Shown here: positions 35,996 through 39,833 of the stretch, in pieces
Position numbering within the stretch: the stretch's first letter is position 1
Layout of the letters: the number at the start of each line of letters is the position of its first letter
Assembly: GCA_025056115.1 (NCBI GenBank)
Contig: JANWVM010000020.1
Coordinates: forward strand, 1-39,833
Source of the DNA: Gloeomargarita sp. SKYG116
GTDB lineage: Bacteria > Cyanobacteriota > Cyanobacteriia > Gloeomargaritales > Gloeomargaritaceae
Length of the DNA: 39,833 nucleotides
Direction of reading: 5' to 3'
The notes under the pieces: model-generated
What the model was told of the DNA's origin: nothing
Databases searched by the model: none
The model's input: the letters and a program-made list of their open reading frames with translations, nothing else
Program-made: the position numbers and the translations under genes

Positions 35996-37447
35996 ATGGT
36001 GGAGAAGAAAGACTTTCGCCGGCTAGACAAAGCCGTTTGGGAATTGCCGAAAGAAGCGCGCCCAGATATGCGAGTTCCCGCCCGCATCTTCGCCAGTGCG
36101 GAGATGTTGGATGCTGCTTTTCGTGACCGGACGGCGGAGCAGTTGGTCAACACAGCCACTTTGCCCGGTGTCCTCAAATATACGATGGCGATGCCTGATT
36201 TCCATGAGGGCTACGGTTTCCCTATTGGTGGTGTCGCAGCAATGGACGCGAAGACGGGCGTTATCTCCCCTGGCGGAGTTGGCTACGACATTAATTGCGG
36301 TGTCCGCCTGATGGCTTCCCATCTGGAGAAGGAGGAAGTCATGCCTCACCTTCGGGACTTGACCAACGCTCTCTACCGGGCTTGCCCCAGCGGTGTGGGC
36401 GAGTCTGGGCGTATTCGGGTCTCCTCACGCGAACTAGACGAACTGATAGTGGAAGGGTCCCGCTGGGCGCTGAAGCGAGGTCTGGCGCGAGAGGAAGACC
36501 TGGCCCACACCGAAGAGGAAGGTACGCTCCCCGGCGCTGATCCCAGCAAGGTGAGCGCCCGCGCCCGGGAACGGGGTGGCGACCAGATTGGCTCGCTAGG
36601 TGCGGGCAATCATTTTCTAGAGATTGATGTTGTGGAGGAAATTTTTGATCCCGAGGTAGCGAAAGCCTTCGGCCTGCAGGAAAACCAGATTGTGGTTCAG
36701 ATTCACTGTGGTTCTCGCGGCTTCGGCCATCAGATTTGCGACGACTACGTGAAAAGTCTCCAGTCATCTGTCCGCAAGTACGGCATTTCCATTCCCGACC
36801 GGGAACTGGTCTGTGCGCCTATTGACTCTCCAGAGGGTCGGGCCTACTACGGCGCAATGGCTTGTGCGGTCAACTACGCCTTTGTCAACCGTCAAGTATT
36901 AGCCATGGGTGTCCGGGAGGCTTTCCGGGATGTCCTCCAGGGCAAGGTTCGCAACTACGACCTTTACCAGGTGTACGATGTGGCCCACAATATCGCCAAA
37001 TTTGAAGAACACGAGATAGATGGCAAACAGGTGCAGGTCTGCGTCCACCGCAAGGGAGCCACGCGCGCCTTTGGCCCAGGCCGTCCTGAGGTGCCGGAAG
37101 CATACCGAGACGTAGGCCAGCCAGTCCTTGTCCCTGGTTCTATGGGGACGGCGTCCTACGTGCTGGTGGGGACAAAGAAGGCAATGGAACTCTCCTTCGG
37201 CTCTACTTGTCATGGTGCGGGGCGGGTGATGAGCCGGGCTCAGGCGCTGAAGAAAATCTGGGGCCCCGACCTGAAGCAGGAACTGGAAGAACGGGGGTTG
37301 GTCATTCGAGCTGGCAGCACCAAGGGATTGGCGGAGGAGGCGCCAGTGGCCTACAAGGATGTCAGCCAGGTCGTGGAGGTGGTGCAGAGTGCTGGGCTAG
37401 CTCGGAAAGTCGCTCGGTTGCGTCCCTTAGCTGTCATTAAGGGATAG
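35996..37447 (+). CDS. rtcB: tRNA-splicing/RNA-repair ligase RtcB
   Basis: GTP- and Mn-dependent ligase of 483 residues joining RNA 3'-phosphate or 2',3'-cyclic phosphate ends to 5'-OH ends. Metal ligands are seen: Asp98 and Cys101 in [12 protein letters not shown], His206 in GAGNHF, His237 in QIHCGSRG and His331 in [10 protein letters not shown]. His406 in [12 protein letters not shown] is the guanylylated residue. The protein should be active. The ribosome-binding site AAGGAGGTGA is unusually perfect for this window, where most genes have weak ones, which hints at transfer. With archease it forms a two-gene operon. The stop codon lies at most a few bases from the first degenerate CRISPR repeat. 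Confidence 0.96.
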   Translation: MVEKKDFRRLDKAVWELPKEARPDMRVPARIFASAEMLDAAFRDRTAEQLVNTATLPGVLKYTMAMPDFHEGYGFPIGGVAAMDAKTGVISPGGVGYDINCGVRLMASHLEKEEVMPHLRDLTNALYRACPSGVGESGRIRVSSRELDELIVEGSRWALKRGLAREEDLAHTEEEGTLPGADPSKVSARARERGGDQIGSLGAGNHFLEIDVVEEIFDPEVAKAFGLQENQIVVQIHCGSRGFGHQICDDYVKSLQSSVRKYGISIPDRELVCAPIDSPEGRAYYGAMACAVNYAFVNRQVLAMGVREAFRDVLQGKVRNYDLYQVYDVAHNIAKFEEHEIDGKQVQVCVHRKGATRAFGPGRPEVPEAYRDVGQPVLVPGSMGTASYVLVGTKKAMELSFGSTCHGAGRVMSRAQALKKIWGPDLKQELEERGLVIRAGSTKGLAEEAPVAYKDVSQVVEVVQSAGLARKVARLRPLAVIKG

Positions 37448-37448
37448 T

Positions 37449-37486
37449 TTTTCCTAAATCTATAGATTTCCCCAGCGAGTAGAGAC
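37449..37486 (-). repeat. Terminal degenerate CRISPR repeat
   Basis: TATAGATTTCCCCAGCGAGT is intact but the 3' stem is AGAGAC instead of GGGGAC and the first bases diverge (TTTTTCCTAAATC). It begins within a few bases of the rtcB stop, so it is the leader-distal relic of the array. Confidence 0.8.
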
Positions 37487-37489
37487 GCG

Positions 37490-37532
37490 AAAAAACGGCC
37501 TGAGACTACCTAGGTGTTGGTCTGGGCCGTTT
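37490..37532 (-). terminator. Intrinsic terminator at the distal end of the CRISPR array
   Basis: Read on the minus strand, AAACGGCC (37532-37525) plus AGAC pairs with GTCT plus GGCCGTTT (37500-37493), a 12-bp stem with one small internal bulge and a 13-base loop, followed by six Ts at 37495-37490. The promoter-side arm shares its first bases with the GTTT of the adjacent degenerate repeat. It would stop the pre-crRNA transcript just before rtcB, and may also stop rtcB transcripts from the other side, though less well because only three Ts follow there. Confidence 0.7.
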
Positions 37533-37570
37533 CCAATTTATAGATTTAGATTTCCCCAGCGAGTGGGGAC
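37529..37570 (-). repeat. CRISPR repeat with a 6-base tandem duplication
   Basis: A 42-base copy in which TAGATT is duplicated (TATAGATTTAGATTTCCCC); the rest matches the consensus exactly, including the full stem. It borders the left side of the gene-bearing cassette. Confidence 0.85.
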
Positions 37571-37574
37571 AGAA

Positions 37575-37751
37575 TCACTGCTCGATTCCCAATATGCGGC
37601 GCTGTTCTGGGGTCAACTGATTGAGGTTAATCACATCGCCGGGCAGCTTGCCAGTCTCGATGTTGTAGATGAAGGTGGCCTTGTATCGGTCTACCTTGTA
37701 CTTTTCCATGAGATACCGAATTGCCGCTTCACGGTCTTGAGGCAGAGCCAT
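37575..37751 (-). CDS. 58-residue protein encoded inside the CRISPR array
   Basis: ATG at 37751 is preceded, six bases away, by a perfect AGGAGG (37763-37758), and the frame runs 58 codons to a TGA only 4 bases from the next repeat. The product is charged and protein-like: residues about 4-20 (PQDREAAIRYLMEKYKV) look helical, then DRYKATFIYNIETGKLPGD and a final LTPEQRRILGIEQ. I do not recognise a family; there is no signal peptide, no cysteine and no zinc motif. It lies on the strand inferred for the pre-crRNA, so the array transcript would serve as its mRNA. It could be a small regulator, an inhibitor or an unrelated captured gene; nothing in the sequence decides this. Confidence 0.7.
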   Translation of the reverse strand: MALPQDREAAIRYLMEKYKVDRYKATFIYNIETGKLPGDVINLNQLTPEQRRILGIEQ

Positions 37752-39420
37752 GTTTTTCCTCCTGTACTTCCAACAAGTTTCCAATTTATAGATTTCCCCA
37801 GCGAGTGGGGACGTAGAATTGCAACTGCGTTACCTTTACCAGCATACACGTTTCCAATTTATAGATTTCCCCAGCGAGTGGGGACATCCACGTGTTCTCG
37901 AAGGACGACGTGGAATACGTACGTTTCCAATTTATAGATTTCCCCAGCGAGTGGGGACTGCCAGACATAATCAAGCGCCCGCCGGAGAAACACGAGTTTC
38001 CAATTTATAGATTTCCCCAGCGAGTGGGGACTAAAGTTTGGGCCGGAATTCCCTGAATTCATAAAATATGTTTCCAATTTATAGATTTCCCCAGCGAGTG
38101 GGGACATCACTTTTATAGTTTTTGAATATAATATCATCAAAATTAAGTTTCCAATTTATAGATTTCCCCAGCGAGTGGGGACGAAATGGTTCGTGTTCGA
38201 GGCGGATGAAAGCTTCGCGTTTCCAATTTATAGATTTCCCCAGCGAGTGGGGACATATCAATACCCCCTCTAAGAAGAAGGTGACGAAGAAGTTTCCAAT
38301 TTATAGATTTCCCCAGCGAGTGGGGACACTTAAAGAAATCATTGAATTTGGTGGAGAATATTTGTTTCCAATTTATAGATTTCCCCAGCGAGTGGGGACG
38401 CTTGTTCTTGCGGCGCGGGTGCCACTCCCACCTGGTTTCCAATTTATAGATTTCCCCAGCGAGTGGGGACCAGGACGATTGACCCATATTGCATAAACAC
38501 TGTAAGTTTCCAATTTATAGATTTCCCCAGCGAGTGGGGACCAGCCCTGCCGTTCCGTCCCAGGAGCTAATGGCCATGTTTCCAATTTATAGATTTCCCC
38601 AGCGAGTGGGGACACGGGCTGGGACCGGAGCCACCCCCCGGTCTTTTCTGTTTCCAATTTATAGATTTCCCCAGCGAGTGGGGACAAGTACATCCGGTTC
38701 TATGAATACCAGAGCGACATGTTTCCAATTTATAGATTTCCCCAGCGAGTGGGGACCTGGAGGGGGAACGCGAAGGCATCCCGATCTACAAAAGTTTCCA
38801 ATTTATAGATTTCCCCAGCGAGTGGGGACCATACCGGCCTGCGAGGAGGCCGAGGGGCGGTATGTCGTTTCCAATTTATAGATTTCCCCAGCGAGTGGGG
38901 ACACCCAGCCGGATGGCACGGTGGCTATGCTGTCCAACGTTTCCAATTTATAGATTTCCCCAGCGAGTGGGGACACCGGGCGGGGTTCGCGCACAACGAT
39001 TGCCATTGCGTTTCCAATTTATAGATTTCCCCAGCGAGTGGGGACACGTTGATATTATCCTGCCGGGCGAGTCCGGACTAGGTTTCCAATTTATAGATTT
39101 CCCCAGCGAGTGGGGACTAGGTACCTTCCCGGGTTCTGCGGCGGGTTTTGGTGAGTTTCCAATTTATAGATTTCCCCAGCGAGTGGGGACTGGGAGAAGA
39201 CCCACCAGCGGTTGAACAAAGGGGAAGTTTCCAATTTATAGATTTCCCCAGCGAGTGGGGACCGGGGACAAAATCCAGGTCGGGGAACACGAGTTTGTGT
39301 TTCCAATTTATAGATTTCCCCAGCGAGTGGGGACCTGGGAAACGGTCACCGTGGAGCTGGTCGAAGAGCCGGTTTCCAATTTATAGATTTCCCCAGCGAG
39401 TGGGGACTGGTAAGCAAGAA

Positions 39421-39449
39421 GGAACCCCATAGCGGTATATGGGGGTTCC
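39421..39449 (-). other. Terminator-like hairpin inside the CRISPR array
   Basis: GGAACCCCATA and TATGGGGGTTCC form an 11-bp stem with a single bulged base and the loop GCGGTA. One arm lies in the spacer at 39408-39443 and the other overlaps the beginning of the mutated repeat. On the minus strand it is followed by TTCTTGCTT, a weak T-rich tail. Confidence 0.6.
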
Positions 39450-39479
39450 ATTTTATAGATTTCCCCAGCGAGTGGGGAA
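39444..39479 (-). repeat. Internal mutated CRISPR repeat
   Basis: It differs from consensus at three places: second base T to G, eighth base A to T, and the last base C to A. The hairpin stem TCCCC/GGGGA is intact. The next repeat at 39517-39552 also departs, with its first base T instead of G. All other complete repeats in the right part are consensus, so the changes are local. Confidence 0.85.
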
Positions 39480-39833
39480 GTTATACTTAGTTCACTTGAG
39501 GCTTTTCCTATACCGTTTTTCCAATTTATAGATTTCCCCAGCGAGTGGGGACCTTGGTGGTAGTTCGCCGGGGTCTGGTCGCCCTCTACGTTTCCAATTT
39601 ATAGATTTCCCCAGCGAGTGGGGACTCCAGCAGCTGAAAGAACTCATCAAGCTAGCAAAGAAGTTTCCAATTTATAGATTTCCCCAGCGAGTGGGGACAT
39701 ATATACCGGGAGTTGTTTACGTCCGGCCTGGACGAGTTTCCAATTTATAGATTTCCCCAGCGAGTGGGGACCTGGAGATGAACCCGGAGGGTGTGTCGTA
39801 CACCCAGGTTTCCAATTTATAGATTTCCCCAGC

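Larger units (their letters stand above)
37449..39833 (-). CRISPR. CRISPR array, 36-base repeats, runs past the window end
   Basis: From 37777 to the window end 29 repeats occur (the last cut off), separated by 28 spacers of 35-41 bases, mostly 36-37; two degenerate repeats precede them. On the plus strand the repeat starts GTTTCCAATTTATAGATT and ends TCCCCAGCGAGTGGGGAC, with a 5-bp stem TCCCC/GGGGA. Nearly all copies from 37777 to 39407 are identical. On the minus strand the repeat ends ATTGGAAAC, like the ATTGAAAC-type 5' handle of many cyanobacterial crRNAs; with the degenerate left end and a minus-strand terminator this indicates right-to-left transcription, with the leader beyond the right edge. 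No cas gene is in the window, so the type is unknown. A 206-base gene-bearing gap interrupts the array at 37571-37776. Confidence 0.96.

Noticed and set aside
37571-37776. tracrRNA-type anti-repeat beside the array
   Set aside because: I found no stretch complementary to the repeat outside the array, so there is no support for a type II or V tracrRNA here.
37563-39432. Many short frames through the CRISPR array in both directions
   Set aside because: They are periodic translations of the repeat (for example FQFIDFPSEWG) and not genes. The 58-codon frame at 37575-37751 is different because it lies outside the repeats and has its own ribosome-binding site.
37813-39807. Self-targeting spacers against genes in this window
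   Set aside because: By eye I found no spacer matching any gene in the window; a full search was not possible.

Overview
This window is chromosomal DNA from a cyanobacterium. The evidence is gene content: ndhN (an NDH-1 subunit found only in oxygenic phototrophs), a solanesyl-diphosphate synthase of the plastoquinone type, proteins of the cyanobacterial/plastid families DUF3067 and DUF3531, DUF502, a Sll0314/Alr1548-type TPR protein, a prepilin with a PilT-type ATPase, and the tig-clpP-clpX cluster. The DNA looks moderately GC-rich, and I noticed no copy of the HIP1 octamer GCGATCGC that many cyanobacteria carry in large numbers. I cannot name the genus; a unicellular, possibly thermophilic lineage would fit but is a guess.

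Layout. 1-5300: katG, a mini SLH-type exported protein, then a three-gene unit (DUF3067, LpxB-like glycosyltransferase, small membrane protein). 5680-8310: exported protein, trpA, GT4 glycosyltransferase. 8339-13036: a cobN gene cut to about its first 720 residues, facing the operon asd-sppA-yip1. 13093-16508: tig-clpP-clpX, divergent from asd. 16969-19507: tRNA-Arg(CCG), an exported alanine/proline-rich protein coupled to a dCMP deaminase, and a PilT-like ATPase. 19630-23505: cation/proton antiporter with a Usp domain, then DUF502-nusB and solanesyl-diphosphate synthase on the minus strand. 23890-27391: a 36-residue membrane microprotein, thrB, a polysaccharide deacetylase/phosphodiester-glycosidase fusion and coaX, tightly packed. 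27366-31192: prepilin (minus), then leuA-aroH-rluD. 31107-34624: a minus-strand run (DUF3531, TPR protein, exported protein, rsmG, ECF-type ATPase, ndhN). 34718-37447: an orphan gene, a decayed transposase fragment, archease and rtcB. 37449 to the end: a large CRISPR array.

The most unusual part is the right end. The array has 36-base repeats and 35-41-base spacers, begins within a few bases of the rtcB stop codon and runs off the window with no cas gene visible. Its left end carries degenerate repeats and an intrinsic terminator that works on the minus strand, so the array is probably transcribed right to left. Between the last two repeats before that terminator is a 206-base cassette almost filled by a 58-codon minus-strand gene with a perfect Shine-Dalgarno sequence, so the pre-crRNA could also be an mRNA. 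A second oddity in the array is a terminator-like hairpin made from one spacer and a mutated repeat. The adjacent RtcB-archease pair joins 5'-OH to 2',3'-cyclic-phosphate RNA ends, the chemistry left by Cas6 and by many CRISPR-associated RNases, which makes a functional link worth testing.

Five intergenic copies of a 72-115 base MITE-like repeat with imperfect TATAGC(C/T)A ends and a GC-rich central hairpin are spread through the window. Most other genes are housekeeping genes in short, overlapping operons with no long-range functional theme.
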